Below are positions 1-5,680 of a stretch of 6,698 nt of DNA, piece after piece. How positions within the stretch are numbered: position 1 is the stretch's first letter; the number at the start of each line of letters is the position of its first letter. Both the position numbers and the translations under genes were made by a program. The stretch lies in NCBI GenBank assembly GCA_964515255.1, contig CAZETL010000047.1:1-6698 (forward strand), written 5' to 3'. The notes under the pieces were generated by a model, which saw nothing but the letters and a program-made list of their open reading frames with translations, was not told the origin of the DNA and did not search any database. The stretch is from GCA-016699975 sp964515255. GTDB lineage: Bacteria > Patescibacteriota > Minisyncoccia > Moranbacterales > UBA1568.

Positions 1-2
1 TC

Positions 3-22
3 GGGCCGTTTCGGCTTTTTTT
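3..22 (+). terminator. Rho-independent terminator of an upstream gene outside the window
   Basis: GCCG (5-8) and CGGC (12-15) form a 4-bp stem around a TTT loop. G-U pairs could extend it at 3-4/16-17, and seven T residues follow (16-22). The stem may continue left of the window edge. It would end transcription of an unseen upstream gene before tRNA-Glu. The stem is short, so confidence is moderate. Confidence 0.45.
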
Positions 23-101
23 CATGTACGGTACGAGCTGCGCGCGATCATTTCTGCATTCACGCTCTTTCGCGCCAAATCAAAGGCCATCGATTGCAAG
101 T

Positions 102-112
102 TAGACTAAAAT
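102..112 (+). promoter_or_regulatory. Possible -10 region for tRNA-Glu
   Basis: The A+T-rich stretch TTAGACTAAAAT just before the tRNA contains TAGACT (102-107). Used as a -10 box, it would start transcription at about the first tRNA base. No convincing -35 box lies 16-18 nt upstream (around 79-85), so this is a weak call. The rest of 23-101 shows no gene: only a 26-codon ORF (24-104) without a ribosome site, and a loose GCGCGA/TCGCGC inverted repeat (42-47/70-75). Confidence 0.2.
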
Positions 113-113
113 A

Positions 114-185
114 GGTCCCATCGTCTATCGGTTAGGACATCAGGTTTTCATCCTGAAAAGAGGGGTTCGACTCCCCTTGGGACTA
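114..185 (+). tRNA. tRNA-Glu (anticodon UUC)
   Basis: The 72-nt sequence folds into a full cloverleaf. The acceptor arm is GGTCCCA (114-120) with TGGGACT (178-184). The D-arm is GTCT/GGAC (123-126/135-138). The anticodon stem is TCAGG/CCTGA (140-144/152-156), with loop TTTTCAT and anticodon TTC at 147-149. The variable loop is four nucleotides (157-160). The T-arm is AGGGG/CCCCT (161-165/173-177), with loop TTCGACT. Known bacterial GluRS identity features are present: U34-U35-C36, U11-A24, U13-G22 and the short variable loop lacking base 47. The first acceptor pair is G-U (114/184) rather than the usual G-C. The 3' CCA is not encoded (A185 is followed by CTG), so a CCA-adding enzyme must supply it. 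A terminator follows 10 nt later. The tRNA decodes GAA/GAG. It has C36, not U36, so it is not a substrate of the t6A enzyme encoded next door. Confidence 0.96.
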
Positions 186-194
186 CTGTAGAAC

Positions 195-224
195 AAAAAA
201 CTCCGACTGTCGGAGTTTTTGTTT
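195..224 (+). terminator. Rho-independent terminator of tRNA-Glu, possibly bidirectional
   Basis: CTCCGA (201-206) pairs with TCGGAG (210-215) around loop CTG. The stem is flanked by six A (195-200) and five T (216-220), then GTTT. The A and T tracts can extend the stem, and the symmetry would allow termination on either strand. It sits 10 nt after the mature tRNA end and immediately before the tsaD promoter, so it insulates the two units. Confidence 0.85.
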
Positions 225-232
225 GATATAAT
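224..232 (+). promoter_or_regulatory. Extended -10 promoter for tsaD
   Basis: TGATATAAT gives a consensus TATAAT (227-232) preceded by the TGN extended -10 element (224-226). The -35 region (about 204-209, CGACTG) is poor and lies within the terminator stem, as extended -10 promoters tolerate. Predicted transcription start is about 238-240, giving a leader of about 110 nt to the tsaD ATG. This is a motif match only. Confidence 0.6.
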
Positions 233-239
233 AAGATTG

Positions 240-350
240 TGCATCGGAGTCATTCCCTCAAAATGGCAGCTATTGCGCCAAAGCCATTGATCTTCTCCTC
301 TTGTCGCGCTACAGTCGGAAGTCGCCGATTGTCTCTTACACAAGTTTTCC
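240..350 (+). other. tsaD 5' leader with two candidate hairpins
   Basis: This is an untranslated or weakly translated leader. AATGGC (262-267) can pair with GCCATT (283-288). ACAGTCGG (311-318) can pair with CCGATTGT (325-332) in an 8-bp stem containing one G-U pair, ending 18 nt before the tsaD ATG. A 38-codon reading frame starts at ATG 263 with CGGAG 13 nt upstream (245-249). It ends at TGA 377-379, inside tsaD in a different frame. No known riboswitch was recognised and no Shine-Dalgarno sequence precedes position 351. A regulatory role is inference. Confidence 0.3.
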
Positions 351-1496
351 ATGATCCTCGCAATAGAAACATCTTGTGATGAAACAGCAGCCGCCATTGT
401 CAAAAAAGACAGTGGCGGTGTTTGCGTACTCTCAAGCGTTGTCTCCTCGCAAATCGAACTCCACGCTCCCTATGGAGGTGTTGTCCCCAATCTCGCCGCC
501 AGAGAACACGCAAAGAATATCCCTCTCGTAGTACAGCAGGCGATTCAGAGCGGGAACGCAGCAGTGAGCGAGATATCGGCCATAGCCGTCACTGTCGGCC
601 CCGGACTCGCCCCCGCTCTCCATATCGGTCTCGCAGCCGCGAAAACCCTTGCTTATCGATGGAAGAAACCGCTTCTCGGCATCCATCACATAGAAGGACA
701 CATCTATGCAAATTTCATCAGCGAACAAGCAGCAAGCCTTGATCATTCAAAAGATCCCGCTTTCCCGATTCTCGCGCTTATTGTTTCGGGCGGGCACACC
801 GAACTCGTACTCATGAGAAGCCATTTTCACTACGAAATCCTCGGAGAGACCGGGGACGACGCAGCTGGCGAGGCGTTTGACAAGGTAGCAAGAATGCTTG
901 GACTCCCCTATCCCGGTGGTCCACATATTGCAGAACGAGCGAGTGTACACCGCCAATCAGCAAACGACAAACATCCATCGCTCTGCCAACCGTTCCCGCG
1001 CCCACTTATTGGGTCGGGAGATTTCCGATTCTCTTTCTCGGGACTCAAAACTTCCGTTCTCTACTTTCTCAAAAAACATCCCGACAAACTCCTTGATCCG
1101 TCATTCGTAAATGCCGCCTGTTTCGAATTCCAAGAATCGGTCGTCGAGACACTCACAAGAAAGACGGAGAAAGCGATCCAAAGATACCAGCCAAAGAGTG
1201 TCATTATCGCCGGCGGCGTGTCCGCAAATACTGAACTTCGCACAAGAATTTCGACTCTCGTCTCAAGGCAATTTCCAGGGACAACTTTTTTCGTTCCTCC
1301 TATCAAATATTCGCTCGACAACGCAGCAATGATTGCCGCTGCCGCTCTTTTCCGATGGGAGTTCTCGAGCCCCCGCGAACGAGAACTTGCAAGGAACTCC
1401 TGGAAAACTCTCCGAACCGATCCGAATCTCCCGCTTGGATCACTGAATCCCCAAAAAGCAAAAGAACCAAACGGAAAAGAAGAAATCTTGATCTAG
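351..1496 (+). CDS. tsaD: tRNA N6-adenosine threonylcarbamoyltransferase TsaD
   Basis: TsaD (Kae1/YgjD family, ASKHA fold) transfers the threonylcarbamoyl group from threonylcarbamoyl-AMP to A37 of ANN-decoding tRNAs, making t6A, as part of a cytoplasmic complex with TsaB and TsaE; neither is in this window. The start at 351 gives the family's classic opening MILAIETSCDETA. Also visible are HAPYGGVVPNLAAREH (38-53), VTVGPGLAPALHIG (80-93), the metal-binding HIEGH (H113, H117), SGGHTEL (146-152), GETGDDAAGEAFDK (165-178), FSFSGLKTS (227-235), AGGVSAN (287-293) and the third metal ligand D323 in SLDNAAM. All catalytic motifs are intact. At 381 residues it is longer than the E. coli protein (about 337). 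The excess is mainly a C-terminal tail after about residue 336, ending in a polar, lysine-rich stretch. No Shine-Dalgarno sequence is visible. It has its own promoter and is followed by a 101-nt gap before valS. The product assignment is very secure. Confidence 0.97.
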   Translation: MILAIETSCDETAAAIVKKDSGGVCVLSSVVSSQIELHAPYGGVVPNLAAREHAKNIPLVVQQAIQSGNAAVSEISAIAVTVGPGLAPALHIGLAAAKTLAYRWKKPLLGIHHIEGHIYANFISEQAASLDHSKDPAFPILALIVSGGHTELVLMRSHFHYEILGETGDDAAGEAFDKVARMLGLPYPGGPHIAERASVHRQSANDKHPSLCQPFPRPLIGSGDFRFSFSGLKTSVLYFLKKHPDKLLDPSFVNAACFEFQESVVETLTRKTEKAIQRYQPKSVIIAGGVSANTELRTRISTLVSRQFPGTTFFVPPIKYSLDNAAMIAAAALFRWEFSSPRERELARNSWKTLRTDPNLPLGSLNPQKAKEPNGKEEILI

Positions 1497-1562
1497 GTAG
1501 AAACTGCTACTCCCCCTCCGGAAAAAATCCCGGAAAGCAACCCGGCTTTCAACCTCCACGCC

Positions 1563-1590
1563 TTGAAGTTCTGCGCATCTGTGCTACCTT
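1563..1590 (+). promoter_or_regulatory. Candidate valS promoter giving a leaderless or near-leaderless mRNA
   Basis: TTGAAG (1563-1568) is followed after 16 nt by TACCTT (1585-1590), with TGN at 1582-1584 as an extended -10 element. The -35 matches consensus at four of six positions and the -10 at three of six. The predicted start, about seven nucleotides past the -10 box, is 1597-1598, which is the first base of the valS ATG. No clear terminator separates tsaD from this point, so readthrough from tsaD is also possible. Confidence 0.4.
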
Positions 1591-1597
1591 TTCCTAT

Positions 1598-4402
1598 ATG
1601 AAACGGGCTATTCCCAAAACATACGATTCCCGCGAATACGAAGACGCTCTCTACCAAAAATGGGAAGAAAGCGGTTTATTCAATCCGGATATTTGTATAC
1701 AGAGAGGCGTAGCAAAAGAGAATGCGCCGTCATTCTCCATCATGCTCCCGCCTCCAAATGCAACCGGCACCCTCCATATTGGACATGCCGTCATGCTTGC
1801 GATTCAAGATCTCGTGATCCGGTTTCATCGCATGCGCGGAGACCGGACGCTCTGGCTCCCCGGCACAGACCACGCTGCACTCGCAACTCACGAGAAAGTC
1901 GAGCGACTCCTTTGGGAAGAAGAGAAGAAAACCCGGCACGATCTCGGCCGGGAGAAATTTCTACAACGAATCGAGGAGTTCGTCCAGAAAAGCCGCGACA
2001 TCATGTGCCGCCAGATGAGAAAAATGGGTTCTTCTCTTGACTGGAGCCGCGAGGCTTATACCCTCGACGAAAAACGCCGCCAAGCAGTCAATGAAGCATT
2101 CAAGCGAATGTACGAGAGTGGAATCATCTCCCGAGGCGGACGAATCGTCAACTGGGACCCAAAAATGCGCACCACTGTTTCAGATGACGAAATAGACTGG
2201 AAAGAGGAAACAACTCCTTTCTACTATCTGAAATACGGACCATTCACGATCGGAACATCGAGACCGGAAACAAAATTCGGAGACAAATATGTCGTCGTGC
2301 ATCCGGACGATGAGCGCTACCAACACTACGAAAACGGCCAAAAACTCAAGGACATCGAGTGGATTAATGGCACTATCACAGCAACCGTCATCAAAGATCC
2401 GTCGATTGACATGAGTTTCGGGACAGGCGCCATGACCATCACGCCATGGCATGATGCAACCGACTTCGATATCGCCGAGCGACATCATCTCGACAAAGAG
2501 CAAATCATCGACTATAACGGGAAACTCCTCGGAATTGCCGGGGAATTTGCCGGTATGGATATCATTGAAGCGCGCACCAAAATCATCGAAAAACTTCGCG
2601 CAAAAGGACTCGTCACGAAAACCGATGAGAGCTATGTTCACAATATCGCTACCAATAGCCGCGGCGGCGGCATCATCGAACCGCAAATCAGAGATCAGTG
2701 GTTTGTAAACGTCAACAAAGAATTTGAAAGAAACGGGAAACAAACAACACTCAAAATGCTCATGCAGAGCGCCGTCCGATCAGAAAGCGTTCGCATCATC
2801 CCGGAACGATTCGAGAAAATTTACTTTCATTGGATTGACAACCTCCGAGACTGGTGCATCTCGCGACAGATCTGGTTCGGGCATCGAATACCGATGTGGT
2901 ACTGTGAGATTTGTTCAAAAGTACAAATGTTCGCTCATTCATACTCAAGTAGAGATAATTTGGAAAAGAAAAGCGAGTACGAATTCGAAAGATCTTGGCA
3001 CGAAAGGATGAGTCAAGAAACCTTCTGTTTTTTCTCGGCGGACGAACCGAAGTCATGTCCAAAGTGCGGAGATGAAAACATCTATCAAGACCCTGATACA
3101 CTGGATACATGGTTTTCATCAGGACTTTGGACCTTCTCCGCTCTCGGCTGGCCAAAGGAAACTTCCGATCTCAAGATATACCACCCGACTTCGGTGCTCG
3201 AAAGCGGATCGGACATTCTCTTCTTCTGGATTGCGCGCATGATCCTCATGAGCACGTTTTTGCTCGATGAAATTCCTTTCAAAACCGTCTACCTTCACGG
3301 GCTCGTCCGAGATGAGAAAGGACGGAAGATGAGCAAATCAATCGGGAACGTGATAGACCCGCTCGATATTATCCCAGAGTACGGGACGGACGCTATCAGA
3401 CTTTCCCTCGTCATCGGAACAACACCCGGAAACGACTCTCGCATTGGATCAGAGAAGATATCAACTTTCCGAAATTTTACGAACAAGCTCTGGAATATCG
3501 GCCGTTATGTCATGCAAGCAGAACAAGCAGACCAAGAAACTCCGCTTACAGCAGCCGACCACTGGATTGCACACAAACTCGACACGACCGCAAAGCAAGT
3601 GACGAAACTTATAGAGAGTTATCAGTTCTCGCTCGCAGGAGAAACGCTCCGGGATTTCACTTGGAACGACTTTGCCGATTGGTACATAGAAGCACACAAG
3701 ATCCAGCGGAAAAGCCGCTTACTCGAACCGGCATTCGGAATCCTCTTGAAACTCTGGCACCCATTCATGCCATTTGTCACCGAAGCCATCTGGCAACATT
3801 TCGGAGCAAACTCACTCCTTCTAGGTCAGCCCTGGCCGGAAGATACACGATCGACACTTCCCGGCATCTCAGATATTTCGGCTTCCGAAAGAATCTCGGA
3901 ATCCTTTGAAGCATTCGTCAGGAATCCGATCGAGAGCATTCGCGCAGTAAGAGCAGCTCACCACGTGCCTCCGTCCAAAAAACTCAATTTCATCGTGCGA
4001 TCGACTCCGGAGCTTCCATTCGCTTCACCAGAAGACTTCCTAGACGAAAATAAGGAGTTATTCCTTCGCCTTGCCCGACTCTCCGACATTCGCATCGATC
4101 CAAAATTCTCAAATGAGAATGCATTCCTCATTTCCGTTGGGAATTTCTCCGGATCACTCGCTTTCGACCTCAATTCAGAGGAGCTCGAGAACAAACAAGC
4201 AAGTGCCAAAGAGCGAATCCGACTTGAGACAGAAATGCAAAAAACGAGATCTCATATTGAGAGCATTTCAGCGAGACTTGCAAACCCGACATTTCAAGAG
4301 AAAGCTCCAAAACCACTCATTCAAAACACCGAAAAAATGCTCGCGGAGTCAAAGGCTCGGGAAAACACGATAAGAGACGCCCTGAAATCCCTGATCGACT
4401 AA
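1598..4402 (+). CDS. valS: Valyl-tRNA synthetase (class Ia)
   Basis: ValRS charges tRNA-Val with valine in the cytoplasm and hydrolyses mischarged Thr-tRNA-Val. The 934-residue product has class Ia signatures in order: PPPNATGTLHIGHA with HIGH at 60-63, the CP1 editing domain with TSRPET (220-225) and PWHDATDFD (283-291), RDWCISRQ (417-424), paired zinc knuckles C436/C439 and C487/C490, DTLDTWFSS (500-508), KMSKS (577-581), an anticodon-binding helical region (about 640-790), and the C-terminal tRNA-binding coiled coil (about 858-934). Length is close to E. coli ValRS (951). The reading frame stays open upstream to 1355, but those 81 codons overlap the end of tsaD and resemble nothing. ATG 1598 begins MKRAIPKTYDSREYE, as expected for ValRS. 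Oddities are a long, A+T-rich spacer between the zinc CxxC pairs and variant wording GTDHAALATHEKVE where many bacterial ValRSs have GTDHAGIATQ. There is no Shine-Dalgarno. The prsW-like gene follows after 25 nt. Confidence 0.97.
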   Translation: MKRAIPKTYDSREYEDALYQKWEESGLFNPDICIQRGVAKENAPSFSIMLPPPNATGTLHIGHAVMLAIQDLVIRFHRMRGDRTLWLPGTDHAALATHEKVERLLWEEEKKTRHDLGREKFLQRIEEFVQKSRDIMCRQMRKMGSSLDWSREAYTLDEKRRQAVNEAFKRMYESGIISRGGRIVNWDPKMRTTVSDDEIDWKEETTPFYYLKYGPFTIGTSRPETKFGDKYVVVHPDDERYQHYENGQKLKDIEWINGTITATVIKDPSIDMSFGTGAMTITPWHDATDFDIAERHHLDKEQIIDYNGKLLGIAGEFAGMDIIEARTKIIEKLRAKGLVTKTDESYVHNIATNSRGGGIIEPQIRDQWFVNVNKEFERNGKQTTLKMLMQSAVRSESVRIIPERFEKIYFHWIDNLRDWCISRQIWFGHRIPMWYCEICSKVQMFAHSYSSRDNLEKKSEYEFERSWHERMSQETFCFFSADEPKSCPKCGDENIYQDPDTLDTWFSSGLWTFSALGWPKETSDLKIYHPTSVLESGSDILFFWIARMILMSTFLLDEIPFKTVYLHGLVRDEKGRKMSKSIGNVIDPLDIIPEYGTDAIRLSLVIGTTPGNDSRIGSEKISTFRNFTNKLWNIGRYVMQAEQADQETPLTAADHWIAHKLDTTAKQVTKLIESYQFSLAGETLRDFTWNDFADWYIEAHKIQRKSRLLEPAFGILLKLWHPFMPFVTEAIWQHFGANSLLLGQPWPEDTRSTLPGISDISASERISESFEAFVRNPIESIRAVRAAHHVPPSKKLNFIVRSTPELPFASPEDFLDENKELFLRLARLSDIRIDPKFSNENAFLISVGNFSGSLAFDLNSEELENKQASAKERIRLETEMQKTRSHIESISARLANPTFQEKAPKPLIQNTEKMLAESKARENTIRDALKSLID

Positions 4403-4427
4403 CGAAATAAATCATGAGCGCATCATT

Positions 4428-4937
4428 GTGACATATGCCATCGTCCGCGGCTGGCTCTGTGGCATGGCAGCCGCATTCGTCGAGCTTATCCTTGCGGCCA
4501 CACTCCTTCTACCAGGATATTCGCCATCCGCCCAACTCGGAGCAATCTCTCCGTCGGTGTTTGCGATCACAATTATCGCATTGCTCGAGGAGGGATTGAA
4601 ATGCCTTTCACTCCGCGGGATAAGCAGCGAAACGACGCCTTTCTTTCGAAATGCCATCTTCAAGGGATTGCTTGTCGGTACAGGATTCGCGCTTTTTGAA
4701 TTCGGCCTCAAGATCCTCTTTCAGGGAGACACTTCAGGCACCGCACTGGTTCCGGGTGGGATAAGCTCCGGAATCCTCCACATTGCATCGGGAGGACTAT
4801 TAGGAGCCGCGTGGTACTTTCGCATACACAAGAGCTCCGGAGGAATATTCTGGATATTCTTCTTTGGAGCGATGCTCCTCCATATCGGGTACAATATCCT
4901 TATATCTCCACTTCTCCTCTCCATGCTCGTTTCATAG
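4428..4937 (+). CDS. Small PrsW-family intramembrane protease (glutamic CAAX-like fold)
   Basis: This is a 169-residue, strongly hydrophobic protein with about five or six membrane-spanning segments and no separate signal peptide. It carries the ordered motifs of the PrsW family: EEGLK (54-58, EExxK), FALFE (87-91, FxxxE), HIASG (118-122, HxxxG) and HIGYN (152-156, HxxxN). The E54/E55 pair and the two histidines are the expected active-site residues. In Bacillus subtilis, PrsW cleaves the anti-sigma factor RsiW under envelope stress; no sigma or anti-sigma gene is visible here, so the substrate is unknown. It is shorter than B. subtilis PrsW (about 218 residues), with all core motifs retained. 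GTG 4428 is the preferred start because no ATG lies upstream in frame; ATG 4464 (residue 13) is the alternative but would shorten the first membrane helix. It lies 25 nt after valS, suggesting cotranscription. Only a weak GAG (4416-4418) could act as a ribosome site. Family assignment comes from motifs; activity is untested. Confidence 0.82.
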   Translation: MTYAIVRGWLCGMAAAFVELILAATLLLPGYSPSAQLGAISPSVFAITIIALLEEGLKCLSLRGISSETTPFFRNAIFKGLLVGTGFALFEFGLKILFQGDTSGTALVPGGISSGILHIASGGLLGAAWYFRIHKSSGGIFWIFFFGAMLLHIGYNILISPLLLSMLVS

Positions 4938-5010
4938 AAAATTCGAGCGCAAGAAAAAGAAATAGGCCGTTTTATCCCAACTATCCGCTGAAACCTTGCG
5001 AATTTTTCGC
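4938..5010 (+). terminator. Inverted repeats after the prsW-like gene, candidate terminator
   Basis: AAAATTCG (4938-4945) and CAAG (4950-4953) can pair with CTTG (4995-4998) and CGAATTTT (4999-5006), leaving a 4-nt bulge and a loop of about 41 nt. A competing small hairpin, GCGAA-TTT-TTCGC (4998-5010), is followed by TTTCT. Either could weaken transcription leaving valS-prsW. The right arm overlaps the hsp20 -35 box (4996-5001). The large loop and short T tract keep confidence low. Confidence 0.35.
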
Positions 5011-5024
5011 TTTCTCTGTATACT
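4996..5024 (+). promoter_or_regulatory. Sigma-70-type promoter for hsp20
   Basis: TTGCGA (4996-5001) is followed at the optimal 17-nt spacing by TATACT (5019-5024); matches to consensus are four and five of six. The predicted start near 5031 leaves a leader of about 38 nt. No CIRCE inverted repeat (TTAGCACTC type) or recognisable sigma-32 promoter is seen, so heat control, if any, may act after transcription. Confidence 0.6.
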
Positions 5025-5038
5025 CCCGGAAAAGGGTA

Positions 5039-5067
5039 ATCCGATAATTTCGGAACAAAGAATTCCG
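5039..5067 (+). promoter_or_regulatory. Alternative hairpins in the hsp20 leader
   Basis: TCCGA (5040-5044) can pair with TCGGA (5050-5054). CGGAA (5051-5055) can instead pair with TTCCG (5063-5067), just before the ATG at 5069. The two stems share bases 5051-5054 and cannot form together. The second stem would occlude the start region. RNA thermometers are common in small heat-shock gene leaders, but these stems are only 5 bp, so a regulatory function is inference. Confidence 0.25.
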
Positions 5068-5068
5068 T

Positions 5069-5608
5069 ATGACAAAACAAAAACAATCGTTCTTTGAGCG
5101 GCTCACCGGAGCAAGAAGCGCAAGCGATGCTCCTTCCCAGATTCCCATATTCGAGGAATCGAGAGAAGAAATGATTGAAACATTTCAGCCACAGCACCCA
5201 CTCGCTCGTCAAACAGATACAGAAACTCCTATGTGGAACGAGACTCCAAGCGTCATGCCAGAATCATCCGATGACGCCGAGGGACAACTAACCATCGATG
5301 TTTATCAGACAGACGAGGCAATTGTCATTAAGTCGACCATAGCCGGCGTGAAGCCAGAGGATCTCGATGTCGCGATCAACAACGACATGGTTACGATAAA
5401 AGGCGAACGAAAGAACGAGGAGGCTGTCCCCGATGGAAACTACTACTACCAAGAGTGCTACTGGGGTCCATTCTCTCGCTCCATACTCCTCCCGGTCGAC
5501 ATCATTGCCGACAAAGCGGAGGCTTCTCTCAAAAATGGCATTCTTACCATCCGACTGCCGAAAGCTGATACAACCCGTATTAAGAGAATCCAAGTCCGAG
5601 GCTTCTAG
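5069..5608 (+). CDS. Hsp20/alpha-crystallin family small heat-shock protein
   Basis: Small heat-shock proteins are ATP-independent cytoplasmic holdases that bind unfolding proteins and keep them refoldable. The 179-residue product has a long, acidic, probably disordered N-terminal arm (1-70) with an aromatic-hydrophobic patch FFERL at 8-12. The alpha-crystallin domain (about 71-167) follows, with EGQLTIDVYQTDE, AGVKPEDLD (92-100), MVTIKGER (107-114), YWGPFSRSILLP (131-142) and the hallmark GILTIRLPK (157-165). A short C-terminal extension carries IQV (174-176), matching the I-x-I/V motif used in oligomer assembly. Length is somewhat above the usual 140-160 because of the N-terminal arm. ATG 5069 is the only plausible start. 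There is no Shine-Dalgarno; GGAA at 5052-5055 is too distant. It has its own promoter and is separated from the next gene by a strong hairpin. The domain wording resembles Hsp20 of Patescibacteria from memory. Confidence 0.96.
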   Translation: MTKQKQSFFERLTGARSASDAPSQIPIFEESREEMIETFQPQHPLARQTDTETPMWNETPSVMPESSDDAEGQLTIDVYQTDEAIVIKSTIAGVKPEDLDVAINNDMVTIKGERKNEEAVPDGNYYYQECYWGPFSRSILLPVDIIADKAEASLKNGILTIRLPKADTTRIKRIQVRGF

Positions 5609-5640
5609 AGGCAAGGAATGAAGACTTTTGAAGATACCTC

Positions 5641-5680
5641 GAGAATCCGGCTCTCCTTCCATAAGGCAAGCCGGATTCTC
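5641..5680 (+). terminator. Perfect 12-bp stem between hsp20 and the VanW-family gene
   Basis: GAGAATCCGGCT (5641-5652) is exactly complementary to AGCCGGATTCTC (5669-5680). Within the 16-nt loop, CCTT (5655-5658) can pair with AAGG (5663-5666), giving a long two-part hairpin. It starts 33 nt after the hsp20 stop, where a terminator belongs, but no T tract follows (TGCTTCGG). It may instead protect mRNA 3' ends or act with Rho. Function beyond the hairpin is inference. Confidence 0.5.

Noticed and set aside
24..104. 26-codon frame upstream of tRNA-Glu
   Set aside because: It is too short, has no ribosome site, begins right after a terminator and resembles nothing known.
202..319. 9-nt inverted match TCCGACTGT (202-210) with ACAGTCGGA (311-319)
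   Set aside because: The left copy lies upstream of the predicted tsaD transcription start and is already used in the tRNA terminator, so an RNA pairing role is unlikely. A chance match is plausible.
140..403. 87-codon minus-strand frame over the tRNA and tsaD start
   Set aside because: It crosses the tRNA gene, the terminator and the tsaD start, and shows no protein-family features.
1518..1545. CCGG/CCCGG repeats in the tsaD-valS gap as a terminator
   Set aside because: Stems are only 4 bp with no T tract, which is not enough to call a terminator.
1355..1597. 81-codon N-terminal extension of ValRS
   Set aside because: It overlaps the tsaD end in another frame, resembles no synthetase domain, and the expected ValRS N-terminus begins at ATG 1598.
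2180..2743. 187-codon open frame on the minus strand inside valS
   Set aside because: It is fully antisense to the ValRS editing domain, with no recognisable family and no promoter.
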